DNA from: Aquabacterium sp. OR-4
GTDB taxonomy: Bacteria; Pseudomonadota; Gammaproteobacteria; Burkholderiales; Burkholderiaceae_C
Assembly (NCBI RefSeq): GCF_025290835.2
Contig: NZ_JAOCQD020000002.1
Coordinates: 496,001 to 560,000, forward strand
Length of the DNA stretch: 64,000 nt
Reading direction: 5' to 3'
In this document: positions 19,528 through 31,202 of the stretch, piece after piece
Layout of the letters: every line of letters begins with the position of its first letter
Position numbering within the stretch: position 1 is the stretch's first letter
Position numbers and translations under genes: made by a program
Notes under the pieces: model-generated
The model's database searches: none
Told to the model about the DNA's origin: nothing
The model's input: the letters and a program-made list of their open reading frames with translations, nothing else

Positions 19528-20160
19528 ATGTCGCAGTACTTCGAAGTCCACCCCGAGAACCCGCAGCCCCGCCTGCTGCGCCAGGCCGCGCAGATCCTGC
19601 ATGGCGGCGGTGTGTGCGCGGTGCCCACCGACTCCAGCTACGCGCTGGTGTGCCACCTCGACGACAAGGCCGCGGCCGAGGCGCTGCGGCGCATCCGCGG
19701 CGTCGATGAAAAGCACCACCTCACGCTGCTGTGCCGCGACCTGTCCGAGCTGGCCAGCTATGCGCGGGTGGACAACCGCCAGTACCGGCTGCTGAAGCTG
19801 GCCACGCCGGGGCCCTACACCTTCATCCTCGAGGCCACCAAGGAGGTGCCGCGGCGCCTGTCGCACCCCTCGCGGCGCACCATCGGCCTGCGCGTGCCCG
19901 ACCATGCGGTGACCCAGGCCCTGCTGGCCGAGCTGGGCCAGCCGCTGCTGGCCACCACGCTGATCCCGCCGGGCGAGGCCGATCCGCTGAACGACCCCGA
20001 AGACATCCGCGCCCAGTTCGAGAAGCGCATCCAGGCGGTGGTGGACGCCGGCGCCTGCCAGCGCGCGCCCACCACGGTGATCGATCTCACCGGCGAGGCG
20101 CCCGTGGTGGTGCGCGCCGGCCGTGGCGAGCTGGCGCGCCTGGGCCTGTCGGCCGACTGA
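19528..20160 (+). CDS. yciO: YciO-type Sua5/YrdC-family protein
   Basis: 210 aa of the Sua5/YrdC/YciO fold (AAQILHGGGVCAVPTDSSYALVC, RRIRGVDEKHHLTLLCRDLSELA, PGPYTFILEATKEVPRRL, RRTIGLRVPDH). The KHHLTLLCRDLSEL stretch follows YciO rather than the essential TsaC, so a threonylcarbamoyl-AMP synthase role is possible but not assured. The start at 19528 matches the usual MSQYFEVHPENP end; upstream extension is low-complexity. A possible -10 (TACAGT) lies in the gap before it. The PHP gene is immediately upstream. Confidence 0.9.
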   Translation: MSQYFEVHPENPQPRLLRQAAQILHGGGVCAVPTDSSYALVCHLDDKAAAEALRRIRGVDEKHHLTLLCRDLSELASYARVDNRQYRLLKLATPGPYTFILEATKEVPRRLSHPSRRTIGLRVPDHAVTQALLAELGQPLLATTLIPPGEADPLNDPEDIRAQFEKRIQAVVDAGACQRAPTTVIDLTGEAPVVVRAGRGELARLGLSAD

Positions 20161-20240
20161 TCGGTCGACTGATCGGCAGATTGATGGGCACCCTGATGGG
20201 CGCCCCGATGAGCGGGTTGATCGGCGGTTTGATCGCCCGA
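20157..20240. repeat. Seven degenerate 12-bp direct repeats after yciO
   Basis: Units of the form YTGATSGGCNNN (CTGATCGGTCGA, CTGATCGGCAGA, TTGATGGGCACC, CTGATGGGCGCC and so on) run head to tail from the yciO stop codon to 20240. One frame would encode a repeating L-(I/M)-G-x tetrapeptide, but no start or gene is evident. It lies in the gap before the convergent glutaredoxin-like gene. Confidence 0.75.
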
Positions 20241-20280
20241 CGGCTGGGCCGGCGGGTGGACCCGCCCGGCCAGCGCCTGC

Positions 20281-20676
20281 TCAGCCCGGCGGCTCGGCCA
20301 GGCGCTGGCGCAGCTGCTGCGGGCTGAAGCCCAGCTGCACCTGGCCGCGCACCAGCAGCACCGGCGTGCCCGGCTGCATCAGCGCGCGAAACTGCGCCGC
20401 GCAGGCGGCATCGCGTTCGACAAAACACTCGGTGAACGGCACCTGCTGCGCCTGCAGCCAGCGCCGTGCCTGGGTGCAGTAGCCGCACTGGGTGGACGAC
20501 AGCATGTGGATGTCGCCCGGGCGGGCCTGCGCCGCCAGTTCACGGCCCAGCCGGGCCTCGCGCTGCTGCTGCCACCACGACACGCCGGCCGTGGTGGCCA
20601 GGATCAGCGCCAGCGCCACCCACAGCGAGCGCTTGTCGAGCGGCCGCTCGGCGGGGGCATCGGTGGCGGTGGGCAT
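20281..20676 (-). CDS. Membrane-anchored glutaredoxin-like protein
   Basis: 131 aa. An N-terminal membrane segment (SLWVALALILATTAGVSWW) is followed by a thioredoxin-fold domain with the redox motif CGYC in SSTQCGYCTQARRWLQ and the cis-Pro segment PGTPVLLVRG near the C-terminus. An additional CFVERDAAC pair lies between. The domain should face the periplasm with the N-terminus inside, giving a thiol-disulfide exchange role there; partner unknown. It stands between a repeat array and the RidA gene. Confidence 0.82.
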   Translation of the reverse strand: MPTATDAPAERPLDKRSLWVALALILATTAGVSWWQQQREARLGRELAAQARPGDIHMLSSTQCGYCTQARRWLQAQQVPFTECFVERDAACAAQFRALMQPGTPVLLVRGQVQLGFSPQQLRQRLAEPPG

Positions 20677-20745
20677 CGTGTGGCCTGGGCCAGCCTGGGG
20701 GCGCGTTGACGGGCCGAATCGGCCTGCGGCGCCGGGCCGGGCCGG

Positions 20746-21090
20746 TCAGAGCGCCGCGGTGACGACGATCTCGACCTTCCACTCGGGCTTGGCCAGGGCC
20801 GCCTGCACGGTGGCGCGCGGCGGCGTGTGGCCGGGCACCACCCAGCTGTCCCACACGCTGTTCATGCCGGGAAAGTCGGCCAGGTCGGCCAGGAAGATCT
20901 GCGCGCGCAGCACCTTGGTCTTGTCGGTGCCGGCCTTGGCCAGCAGCGCGTCCACGGCGTCGAGCACCTCGCGCGTCTGCGCCTCGATGCTGGGCGCGGC
21001 GCCCACGGCCACCTGGCCAGCCAGGTAGCAGACCCCGTTGTGCACGGCCATCTCGGACATGCGGGCACCGACATCGAATCGCTGGACCAT
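20746..21090 (-). CDS. RidA/YjgF-family protein
   Basis: 114 aa with the Rid trimer fold: MSEMAVHNGVCYLAGQVA, SIEAQTREVLDAVDALLAKAGTDKTKVLRAQIFLADLADF, and HTPPRATVQAALAKPEWKVEIVVTAAL. The substrate-binding Arg is present in PPRATV. RidA proteins hydrolyse reactive enamine/imine intermediates from PLP enzymes; whether this is RidA itself or a Rid2-type relative is unclear from sequence alone. It is close behind plsY on the same strand with three bases between. Confidence 0.88.
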   Translation of the reverse strand: MVQRFDVGARMSEMAVHNGVCYLAGQVAVGAAPSIEAQTREVLDAVDALLAKAGTDKTKVLRAQIFLADLADFPGMNSVWDSWVVPGHTPPRATVQAALAKPEWKVEIVVTAAL

Positions 21091-21093
21091 GGC

Positions 21094-21876
21094 TCAGTTT
21101 CCTTTGGAGGATGAAGTGGAAGGTGACGTGGAATGGGATTGGCCGGTCGCGGCCGACGCGCCACGCGCGCTGCCGGGCGCGGGCGGCGTCTCGACATGCA
21201 GGCGGCTGCGGCGCCGCTGGCGGCGGCGCTTGGGCTGGGCCGCGTCGGCCTTGGCGCCGAGCTTGGACTCCTTGCCGCTCATCAGGTTGCCGATGTTGCG
21301 CCAGTGGCGCCAGATCAGCATCAGGCTCATGATCGTGACGGCCAGCGCCACCACCGGCCGGTCAAAGAAGATCATCGTGAAGAAGGGCGCGAACACCGAG
21401 GCCATCAGCGAGGCCAGCGACGAGTAGCGGAACATCGCCGCCACCACCACCCACACGATCAGCGTGCCCAGGCCCAGCAGCGGCTCGTAGGCCAGCAGCA
21501 CGCCCAGCGCGGTGGCCACGCCCTTGCCGCCCTTGAAGCGGAAGAACACCGGGTACAGATGGCCCAGGAACGCCGCCACGCCGACGAAGGCCACGGTGGC
21601 ATCCACCACGCCGATGTCGGCCGCATAGGCCGACACCACGGCCGTGGGCACATAGCCCTTCAGCGCGTCGAGCAGCAGGGTCAGCACCGCCGCCTTCTTG
21701 CTGCCCGAGCGCAGCACATTGGTGGCGCCGGGGTTGTTCGAGCCGTAGCTGCGCGGATCGGGCAGGCGCATCAGCCGGCTCACGATGACCGCGAACGACA
21801 GCGAGCCGATCAGGTACGCGGCAAAGAACAGCGCGTAGCTGTAGATCAAATCGAGGTGGGGGCGCAGCTCTTCCAT
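21094..21876 (-). CDS. plsY: Glycerol-3-phosphate acyltransferase PlsY
   Basis: Uses acyl-phosphate to make lysophosphatidic acid in the inner membrane, the first step of phospholipid synthesis. 260 aa from the ATG at 21876. The three family motifs are visible: GSNNPGATNVLR, GHLYPVFFRFKGGKGVATALG and the C-terminal SLMLIWRHWRNIGNL. The membrane part ends near residue 200, and a further ~55 residues are basic then Ser/Thr-rich (QPKRRRQRRRSRLHVE...), longer than usual. An upstream in-frame ATG at 21915 would add a non-family leader. Confidence 0.93.
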   Translation of the reverse strand: MEELRPHLDLIYSYALFFAAYLIGSLSFAVIVSRLMRLPDPRSYGSNNPGATNVLRSGSKKAAVLTLLLDALKGYVPTAVVSAYAADIGVVDATVAFVGVAAFLGHLYPVFFRFKGGKGVATALGVLLAYEPLLGLGTLIVWVVVAAMFRYSSLASLMASVFAPFFTMIFFDRPVVALAVTIMSLMLIWRHWRNIGNLMSGKESKLGAKADAAQPKRRRQRRRSRLHVETPPAPGSARGASAATGQSHSTSPSTSSSKGN

Positions 21877-21972
21877 GGCTTCGGGCAGGGGCGCGACAAG
21901 GCGCCCGGCGAACACAATGTCAACAGAAGAGTGTAAGGCTCGCGGACTGTGCCGCCGGACGGCGGCGCCCGC

Positions 21973-22341
21973 TCAGCGCGCAGCGCGCTTCTTGGCGGCC
22001 GGCTTGCGTGCCGGCTCGTCCACCGGATGGCCACCGGGCGGTGCCGAGAACAGCTTGGCGGCGCGGCCCTTCAGCTCGAGCAGCTCGGTGGGCGTGATCG
22101 AGTAGGTGCGGCCGACCACGTCGACCTCGATGCGGAACTCGACTTCCTTGCTGCCGTTGGACAGCGTGCCGCAGGTGAAGTCGTAGTCTTCGTCCTCGGC
22201 CGGAAAACCATCGTCCTCGAGGTCGTAGTCGATGTACTTGACCTGGGTGATCTCGCCGCTGGCGAGGTCCAGCATGCCCTTGGACTCGATCACCTCGTCG
22301 GCAAGTTCGTCGTGGATGGTGATCGGCAGCTTCAGGTCCAT
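21973..22341 (-). CDS. Hypothetical acidic protein with basic tail
   Basis: 122 aa from the ATG at 22341 (MDLKLPITIHDELADEV). The body is acidic (VKYIDYDLEDDGFPAEDEDYDF) and the last 15 residues are Lys/Ala/Arg-rich (ARKPAAKKRAAR). No domain was recognised. Codon use is as in the neighbours, so it is likely a real gene. It lies between plsY and the J-domain gene on the same strand. Function unknown. Confidence 0.7.
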   Translation of the reverse strand: MDLKLPITIHDELADEVIESKGMLDLASGEITQVKYIDYDLEDDGFPAEDEDYDFTCGTLSNGSKEVEFRIEVDVVGRTYSITPTELLELKGRAAKLFSAPPGGHPVDEPARKPAAKKRAAR

Positions 22342-22449
22342 GGTGCGCGGGCGGCAATGCGGCAAAGGGGCGGCATCATGCCACAGCGGGGAAGCCGGTT
22401 GGCAGCCTGCCGGCCCGGCGCCGCGTGGCGATGGCGCCAGGCGCCCGGC

Positions 22450-23199
22450 TCAGGCCTGGGCAGAAACGAACACGCCGGTGGCCTGCAGCAGCATGGCGCT
22501 GATCAGGCGGCCGTGCATCAGGTGCCAGGGGCCCTGGGCGCGGTGGCTTTCCACCACCTCGGCCACGGCCTCGAGCGCGCCGTCGATCAGGTGCACGCGC
22601 TGGCCCACCGCCAGGGCCGCCGGGGTGTACAGGCTCAGGCCGGTGAGCGAGAGGTCGCGCCAGCGCACGGCCACCGGCTGGCCGGGCCAGCCGACCTGCA
22701 GGCTGGCCACGTGGTGGCGGTCGCGCCGCACCGCGCCGCGGCGGCCCAGCAGTTCGTGCGCCTGGCTGCCCGGCACCGGCAGCGCCGCCAGCGGCGCATG
22801 GCAGCGGCTGCAGCGGCTGTCGGGGCGCGGCTGCACCGAGCCGGCCAGGCTGCACAGCGGGCATGGCCGGCCGCCCACGGCGGCTTCGGCGGCCAGCGTG
22901 GTCTGGCCGCGTGCGGCCGCCATCTGCCGGCCGAGGCTGCGGTCGTACTCGGCACGCCGGTCGGGATCACCCAGCACCGCCCAGGCGGCGTTGACCAGGG
23001 CCGCCTCGCCATGGCTGCCGCCCAGATCGGGGTGCATGCGCAGGCGCTGCATCAGGGTGCGGTAGCTGGCCTGGATCACCGCCTGCGGCGCCTCGGGCTG
23101 CACATGCAGAACCCGGTACAGGTTGCGCCGGTTGTCGGGCGGCGCCATGCCGGCGGCCACGTCGTGCGGGTCGGATGGCGGCTCGATGGGCGTGTGCAT
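22450..23199 (-). CDS. J-domain / zinc-ribbon / PilZ protein
   Basis: 249 aa with three parts. Residues 26-87 are a J-domain (NLYRVLHVQPEAPQAVIQASYR) with the HPD motif at 56-58, which stimulates DnaK ATPase in this family. Residues 113-133 have two CxxC pairs (C113/C116, C130/C133). The C-terminal ~95 residues fit PilZ: R154-x-x-x-R158 and D182-x-S184-x-x-G187 (DLSLTG), the c-di-GMP-binding pattern, with spacing in the usual range. This would couple a chaperone partner to a second messenger; binding is inferred, not shown. It lies 125 bp downstream of cbbY on the same strand. Confidence 0.8.
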   Translation of the reverse strand: MHTPIEPPSDPHDVAAGMAPPDNRRNLYRVLHVQPEAPQAVIQASYRTLMQRLRMHPDLGGSHGEAALVNAAWAVLGDPDRRAEYDRSLGRQMAAARGQTTLAAEAAVGGRPCPLCSLAGSVQPRPDSRCSRCHAPLAALPVPGSQAHELLGRRGAVRRDRHHVASLQVGWPGQPVAVRWRDLSLTGLSLYTPAALAVGQRVHLIDGALEAVAEVVESHRAQGPWHLMHGRLISAMLLQATGVFVSAQA

Positions 23200-23324
23200 G
23201 CGGCTGTTCTTTTCGGGTGGTTCGCTGCCTCATCGGCACGCCGCGCCGGAACTTGAGCCCGATCAACACCGCGGCGGCCGTTTTGCTCGGCCGATCCTGG
23301 CGCCGCTGCCGCCCCGGCCCCGAA

Positions 23325-24161
23325 TCAGGCGCTGCCGGTCGCGGCCGGTGCCGGGGCGCCTTGCCAGGCAGCATGCCAGGCCGCATGCCAGGCCTGCAGA
23401 TCGGGCCACTGCACCCGGCCCTGCCAGGGCTGCGCGGCGGCGCCGGCGGGCAGCAGGCGGCCGCGTGCCGGCGCCGCCACGCCGCCCAGGCCATCCAGAT
23501 CGGCCAGCAGCGCGGCGGGCGGCAGCGGCGCAAGATCGGGCGGGCCGTAGTCGCTGCGGGTCAGCAGCACCGGCAGGCCGGCGGCGCGGGCCGCGGCCAC
23601 GCCGGGCGCTGAGTCTTCGATGGCCAGCGCGGCGCCGGCCGGCAGGCCCAGCTGCTGCAGCGCGGCCAGGTAGACATCGGGCGCCGGTTTTTTGCGCGGC
23701 ACCTCGTCGCCGGCCACGATCACGGCAAACCAGGCTTCGGCGCCCTCGCCCAGCGTGGCCTGCAGCAGCGCGCTGACGTTGTCGCGGGTGGTGGTGGTGG
23801 CAATGGCCAGCGCCACGCCCTGCGCCCGCGCCTGGCCCAGCAGCCGCGCCACGCCCGGGCGCAGCGCCACGCCGCCGCTGGCCACGCGGCGGGTGTAGTG
23901 CCGGGTCTTGGCGGCGTGCAGCGCGCGCAGGCGCTCGGCCAGCCCGGGCTGGGCGGCCGCGGCCGGGTCGACCTGCTGCCACCAGGCCAGCAGCCGCTCC
24001 TTGCCCCCGGGCACGGCCAGCAGCTGGCGGTATTGCTCGGCGCTCCAGCGCCAGGGCAGGCCGGCTTCGGCGAAGGCGGCGTTGAAGGCCGGCAAGTGGC
24101 CGTCGCGCTCGGTCTCGGCCAGGGTGCCGTCGACATCCCAGATCAGCGCACGCAGGCTCAT
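23325..24161 (-). CDS. cbbY: CbbY-type HAD phosphatase
   Basis: 278 aa haloacid-dehalogenase-fold enzyme. The nucleophile and acid are D9 and D11 in [20 protein letters not shown], with the CbbY-like cap ([15 protein letters not shown]), motif II as IATTTT and motif III as KKPAPDVYL. CbbY dephosphorylates xylulose-1,5-bisphosphate, a RuBisCO inhibitor made by misprotonation. Its position as the last gene of the cbb operon supports that role. The ATG overlaps the cbbE stop by four bases. The C-terminus carries ~50 extra Ala/Trp-rich residues ([10 protein letters not shown]). Confidence 0.9.
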   Translation of the reverse strand: MSLRALIWDVDGTLAETERDGHLPAFNAAFAEAGLPWRWSAEQYRQLLAVPGGKERLLAWWQQVDPAAAAQPGLAERLRALHAAKTRHYTRRVASGGVALRPGVARLLGQARAQGVALAIATTTTRDNVSALLQATLGEGAEAWFAVIVAGDEVPRKKPAPDVYLAALQQLGLPAGAALAIEDSAPGVAAARAAGLPVLLTRSDYGPPDLAPLPPAALLADLDGLGGVAAPARGRLLPAGAAAQPWQGRVQWPDLQAWHAAWHAAWQGAPAPAATGSA

Positions 24162-24886
24162 GCTGCGGCGAGCCCGGCCTGCTCGGCACCCTGGCGCAGC
24201 GCGGCGATGGTGGCCGCCCAGTCGCTGCTGCCAAACACCGCCGAGCCGGCCACGAAGGTGTCGGCGCCGGCCGCGGCAATGGCGCCGATGTTGTCGGCCT
24301 TGACGCCACCATCCACCTCGAGCCGGATGGCGCGGCCGCCGCCGCGGACATGGGCGTCCAGCCGCTGGCGCACCTGGCGCAGCCGCGGCAGCGTGCCGGC
24401 GATGAAGGACTGGCCGCCGAAGCCGGGGTTCACGCTCATCAGCATCACCAGGTCGAGCTGGTCGAGCACGCCGTCCAGCCAGGCCAGCGGCGTGGCCGGG
24501 TTGAACACCAGGCCGACCTGGCAGCCGCTGTCGCGGATCAGCGCCAGCGTGCGGTGCAGGTGGCGCGTGGACTCGGGATGCACGCTGATCAGCCCGGCAC
24601 CGGCCTTGGCAAACATCGGGATCAGCGCATCCACCGGCTCGACCATCAGGTGCACGTCCAGCAGGGCCGGGCCCCGGGGGCCCTGGGCGTAGGGCGCGAT
24701 GGCCTCGCAGACCATCGGGCCGATGGTGAGGTTGGGCACGTAGTGGTTGTCCATCACGTCCACATGGATCCAGTCGGCCCCGGCGGTCACGACGCCGCGC
24801 ACGGCCTCGCCCAGGCGGGCGAAATCGGCCGACAGGATGCTGGGCGCGATGACGCTGGGCAGGCGCCCGGGCTGCGGGCCCGGCAT
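24158..24886 (-). CDS. cbbE: Ribulose-phosphate 3-epimerase
   Basis: Interconverts ribulose-5-phosphate and xylulose-5-phosphate, feeding phosphoribulokinase. 242 aa TIM barrel: [15 protein letters not shown], the metal ligands H41 and D43 in [41 protein letters not shown] (here [14 protein letters not shown]) and [12 protein letters not shown]. Both flanks are coupled: its ATG overlaps the stop of cbbA and its stop overlaps the ATG of cbbY. Because it sits in the cbb operon it is named cbbE; it may also be the only rpe of the cell. Confidence 0.95.
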   Translation of the reverse strand: MPGPQPGRLPSVIAPSILSADFARLGEAVRGVVTAGADWIHVDVMDNHYVPNLTIGPMVCEAIAPYAQGPRGPALLDVHLMVEPVDALIPMFAKAGAGLISVHPESTRHLHRTLALIRDSGCQVGLVFNPATPLAWLDGVLDQLDLVMLMSVNPGFGGQSFIAGTLPRLRQVRQRLDAHVRGGGRAIRLEVDGGVKADNIGAIAAAGADTFVAGSAVFGSSDWAATIAALRQGAEQAGLAAA

Positions 24887-25956
24887 CAGGCGGCCCGCCT
24901 GAGCTGGCCGGCGCGCTGCTCGGCATAACGCTGGGCCATGGCGGCCAGCGGCAGCACGCGGATGCGGCTGGCCCGGCCGGCGCAGCCAAAGGCCTCGAAG
25001 CGCTCGCGGCAGATGCCGCGCGCCGCGGCGGTGGCCACCTTGAAAAACGCCCGCGGGTCGAACTCGGACGGCTGCTCGGCCATCAACTGGCGCATGGCAC
25101 CGGTCATGGCCAGGCGGATGTCGGTGTCGATGTTGACCTTGCGCACGCCCGAGCGGATGCCGCGCACGATCTCGGCCACCGGCACGCCGTAGGTCTCGCG
25201 GATGTCGCCGCCAAAGCGCCGGATCGTGGCCAGCCATTCCTGCGGCACGCTGGAGCTGCCGTGCATCACCAGGTGGGTGTCGGGAATGGCGGCGTGGATG
25301 GCGGCGATGCGGTCGATGGCCAGGATGTCGCCGGTGGGCGCGCGGCTGAACTTGTAGGCGCCGTGGCTGGTGCCGATGGCGATGGCCAGCGCATCCACGC
25401 CGGTGGCGGCCACGAAGTCGGCCGCCTGGGCCGGATCGGTCAGCAGCTGGCTGTGGTCGAGCGTGCCTTCGGCGCCCACGCCGTCTTCCTCGCCGGCCTG
25501 GCCAGTCTCGAGACTGCCCAGGCAGCCCAGCTCGCCTTCGACGCTCACGCCCACCGCATGGCTCATCTCGACCACGCGGGCGGTGACGGCCAGGTTGTAT
25601 TCGTAGCTGGCGGGGGTCTTCTGGTCTTCCAGCAGCGAGCCGTCCATCATCACGCTGGCAAAGCCCGAGCGGATGGCCTGCTGGCACACCGCCGGCGAGG
25701 CGCCATGGTCTTGATGCAGGCACACCGGCAGCTGCGGGTACTGCTCGATGGCGGCCTCGACCATCTTGCGCAGAAAGGGCTCACCGGCGTATTTGCGCGC
25801 ACCGGCACTGGCCTGCAGGATCACCGGCGCGTCGCAGGCCTCGGCGGCCTGCAGGATGGCCTGGATCTGCTCCATGTTGTTGACGTTGAAGGCGGGCACG
25901 CCGTAGTCGTGCTCGGCGGCATCGTCGAGCAGTTGGCGCAGCGAGATCAGGGGCAT
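24886..25956 (-). CDS. cbbA: Class II fructose-/sedoheptulose-bisphosphate aldolase
   Basis: 356 aa zinc aldolase for fructose-1,6- and sedoheptulose-1,7-bisphosphate in the Calvin cycle. It starts [27 protein letters not shown]. The zinc and catalytic residues are in LHQDHGAS (H81, D83, H84), with GTSHGAYKF and HGSSSVP following, the CbbA pattern. The ATG follows an AGGAGA ribosome site (rc of TCTCCT near 25963). Its stop overlaps the start of cbbE. It is separated from pgk by 110 bp containing a duplicated fragment of the pgk 3' end. Confidence 0.96.
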   Translation of the reverse strand: MPLISLRQLLDDAAEHDYGVPAFNVNNMEQIQAILQAAEACDAPVILQASAGARKYAGEPFLRKMVEAAIEQYPQLPVCLHQDHGASPAVCQQAIRSGFASVMMDGSLLEDQKTPASYEYNLAVTARVVEMSHAVGVSVEGELGCLGSLETGQAGEEDGVGAEGTLDHSQLLTDPAQAADFVAATGVDALAIAIGTSHGAYKFSRAPTGDILAIDRIAAIHAAIPDTHLVMHGSSSVPQEWLATIRRFGGDIRETYGVPVAEIVRGIRSGVRKVNIDTDIRLAMTGAMRQLMAEQPSEFDPRAFFKVATAAARGICRERFEAFGCAGRASRIRVLPLAAMAQRYAEQRAGQLRRAA

Positions 25957-26029
25957 GTGGGTCTCCTTGTTTCAGGCGGGTGGATCAATGAAGCGAATCG
26001 GCGGCCCTGCCATGGCCTGGGCCTGGCCT

Positions 26030-26066
26030 GGCTAGTGCGCCGCGCGCCCTGGCCGGCCCGGCCCGG

Positions 26067-26082
<16 letters not shown>
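26030..26082. repeat. 18-bp direct repeat at the pgk 3' end
   Basis: GGCTAGTGCGCCGCGCGC occurs at 26030-26047 and again at 26065-26082. The second copy contains the cbbK stop codon and its last codons; the first copy is a downstream duplicate 35 bp away, between cbbK and cbbA. It may be the trace of a small local duplication. Confidence 0.8.
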
Positions 26083-29013
<2,931 letters not shown>

Positions 29014-29074
29014 GTCGGCTGGCCTCCGCCAACACCGCGCCAGGCCGGCGCCACCAGCCAGCGGCAAGGCGGCC

Positions 29075-31174
29075 TCATGCCGCCACCCGCGCGGCCACGG
29101 CCACACGCTGGCGCACCGCGGCCATCACGCGCTCGACGGTGAAGCCGAAATGCGCCATCAGCTGCGGCCCCGGGGCCGAGGCGCCGAAACGCTCGATGCC
29201 GATCACCGCGCCGGCGCGGCCGGTGTAGCGGCGCCAGCCGTCGGGGTGGCCGGCCTCCACCGCCACCACCGGCAGCGTGGGCGGCAGCACGGTGTCGCAC
29301 CAGCCATCGCCCTGCGCATCAAAGCGCTGGGTGCAGGGCATGGACACCACGCGCACGGCCAGGCCTTCTTCGGCCATCAGCCGGGCCTGGGCCTCGAGCG
29401 CCAGCGCCACCTCGCTGCCGGTGGCCAGGATCACGGCGCGCGGCCGCAGCCCGCCCATGGCGCCCTGCCGCGGGTCGGCCGGCGCCTCGCGCAGCACATA
29501 GCCGCCGCGCACGATGTCGGCGCGCTGCGCCGGCGTGGCCACGCCCGGCAGGGCCTGGCGCGACAGCACCAGCGCGCTGGGCCCGTCGGCACGCGCCAGC
29601 GCCTCGGTCCAGGCCACGGCGGTTTCCACGCCATCGGCCGGCCGCCACACATCCAGGCCCGGAATCAGGCGCAGCGAGGCGATGTGCTCGATGGGCTGGT
29701 GGGTGGGCCCGTCCTCGCCCACGCCGATGGAGTCGTGCGTGAACACCTGCACCACGCGCTGGCGCATCAGCGCGGCCATGCGGATGGCGTTGCGGCTGTA
29801 GTCGCTGAAGGTGAGAAACGTGCCGCCGTAGGGCACGAAGCCGCCGTGCAGCGCCACGCCGTTGAGCGCGGCGGCCATGCCGAACTCGCGCACGCCCCAG
29901 CTCAGGTAGTTGCCGGCACGGCCGGGGCCGGCCTTGCGGTGGCCCTTGAAGTCGGTGAGGTTCGAGCCGGTGAGATCGGCCGAGCCGCCCAGCAGTTCGG
30001 GCAGGCCGGGCGCCAGGGCATCCAGCGCCAGCTGCGAGGCGCGGCGCGTGGCCATGGGCTTGGCATTGGCCTCGGCCAGCGCCTGCACGGCGGCAGCGGC
30101 ATGGTGCTCGAAATCGAGCGGCAGCGCGCGCTGCTGGCGGCGGCGGAAGTCGGCCGCCAGGGCCGGGTGGGCCTGGGCGTAGGCCGCGAACAGGCCTTGC
30201 CACTGCGCATGGCGCTGCGCGCCGGCGGGGCGCGCATCCCAGGCCTGGGCCAGCGCGGGCGGCACCTCAAAGGGCGGTGCAGACCAGTCGAGCGCAGCGC
30301 GCAGCGCGGCCACGCCGGCCGCGCCCAGCGGCGCACCATGCACCTCGGCCGTGCCCTCGTGGCCGATGGCCCCCTTGCCGATGGTGGTGCGACAGACGAT
30401 CAACGTGGGCCGTGCGCCGGGCTGGCGCGCCTGGGCCCGGGCCTGGGCCAAGGCCGCGTCCAGCGCGGCCGGGTCGTGGCCATCGAGCGGGCCGATGACC
30501 TGCCAGCCGCAGGCCCGAAAGCGCGCCGGCGTGTCGTCGGCAAACCACTCGCCCACGGCGCCGTCGATGCTGATGCCGTTGTCGTCGTACAGCGCGATCA
30601 GCTTGCCTAAGCCCAGCGTGCCGGCCAGCGAGATGGCCTCCTGGCTGATGCCCTCCATCAGGCAGCCATCGCCCAGCGCCACCCAGGTGAGGTGGTCGAC
30701 GATGGCAAAGCCCTCGCGGTTGAACTCGGCCGCCAGCAGCGATTCGGCCAGCGCCATGCCCACGGCGTTGGCCAGGCCCTGGCCCAGCGGGCCGGTGGTG
30801 GTTTCGACGCCCGGCGTGTGGCCCACCTCGGGGTGGCCGGGCGTCTTGCTGTCGAGCTGGCGAAAGCGCTTGAGCTCGTCCATCGGCAGCGCGTAGCCGC
30901 TCAGGTGCAGCAGGCCGTACAGCAGCATCGAGGCATGGCCGTTGCTGAGCACGAAGCGGTCGCGGTCGGGCCACTGCGGTTCGGCCGGGTGGTGCCGCAG
31001 GTGGCGGTGCCAAAGCACGGTGGCAAAGTCGGCCATGCCCAGCGGCGCGCCGGGGTGGCCGCTGTTGGCCTGCTGCACCGCATCGGCGGCCAGCATGCGC
31101 AGCGCGTTGGCCATGCGCCGCAGCTGCGCGGCGTCGGCGGCAGCCGGGGCGGCCAGGGGTTCGGGGGCATTCAT
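29075..31174 (-). CDS. cbbT: Transketolase
   Basis: 699 aa thiamine-diphosphate enzyme that moves two-carbon units in the regenerative Calvin cycle. The N-terminal part has ANSGHPGAPLGMADFATVLW, HASMLLYGLLHLSG and TPGVETTTGPLGQGLANAVGMA, then GDGCLMEGISQEA and the ThDP motif through YDDNGISIDG. The middle domain has DLTGSNLTDFKG and THDSIGVGEDGPTHQPIEH, and the C-terminal domain follows. Lengths and motifs are standard. It is 28 bp from cbbP. Confidence 0.97.
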   Translation of the reverse strand: MNAPEPLAAPAAADAAQLRRMANALRMLAADAVQQANSGHPGAPLGMADFATVLWHRHLRHHPAEPQWPDRDRFVLSNGHASMLLYGLLHLSGYALPMDELKRFRQLDSKTPGHPEVGHTPGVETTTGPLGQGLANAVGMALAESLLAAEFNREGFAIVDHLTWVALGDGCLMEGISQEAISLAGTLGLGKLIALYDDNGISIDGAVGEWFADDTPARFRACGWQVIGPLDGHDPAALDAALAQARAQARQPGARPTLIVCRTTIGKGAIGHEGTAEVHGAPLGAAGVAALRAALDWSAPPFEVPPALAQAWDARPAGAQRHAQWQGLFAAYAQAHPALAADFRRRQQRALPLDFEHHAAAAVQALAEANAKPMATRRASQLALDALAPGLPELLGGSADLTGSNLTDFKGHRKAGPGRAGNYLSWGVREFGMAAALNGVALHGGFVPYGGTFLTFSDYSRNAIRMAALMRQRVVQVFTHDSIGVGEDGPTHQPIEHIASLRLIPGLDVWRPADGVETAVAWTEALARADGPSALVLSRQALPGVATPAQRADIVRGGYVLREAPADPRQGAMGGLRPRAVILATGSEVALALEAQARLMAEEGLAVRVVSMPCTQRFDAQGDGWCDTVLPPTLPVVAVEAGHPDGWRRYTGRAGAVIGIERFGASAPGPQLMAHFGFTVERVMAAVRQRVAVAARVAA

Positions 31175-31202
31175 GGGGTGCGTCTCCTCGGCGGCTTGCC
31201 GC

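Noticed and set aside
20160..20327. Extended frame after yciO encoding (LIGx)n
   Set aside because: It is in a different frame from yciO, with no start codon or ribosome site of its own.
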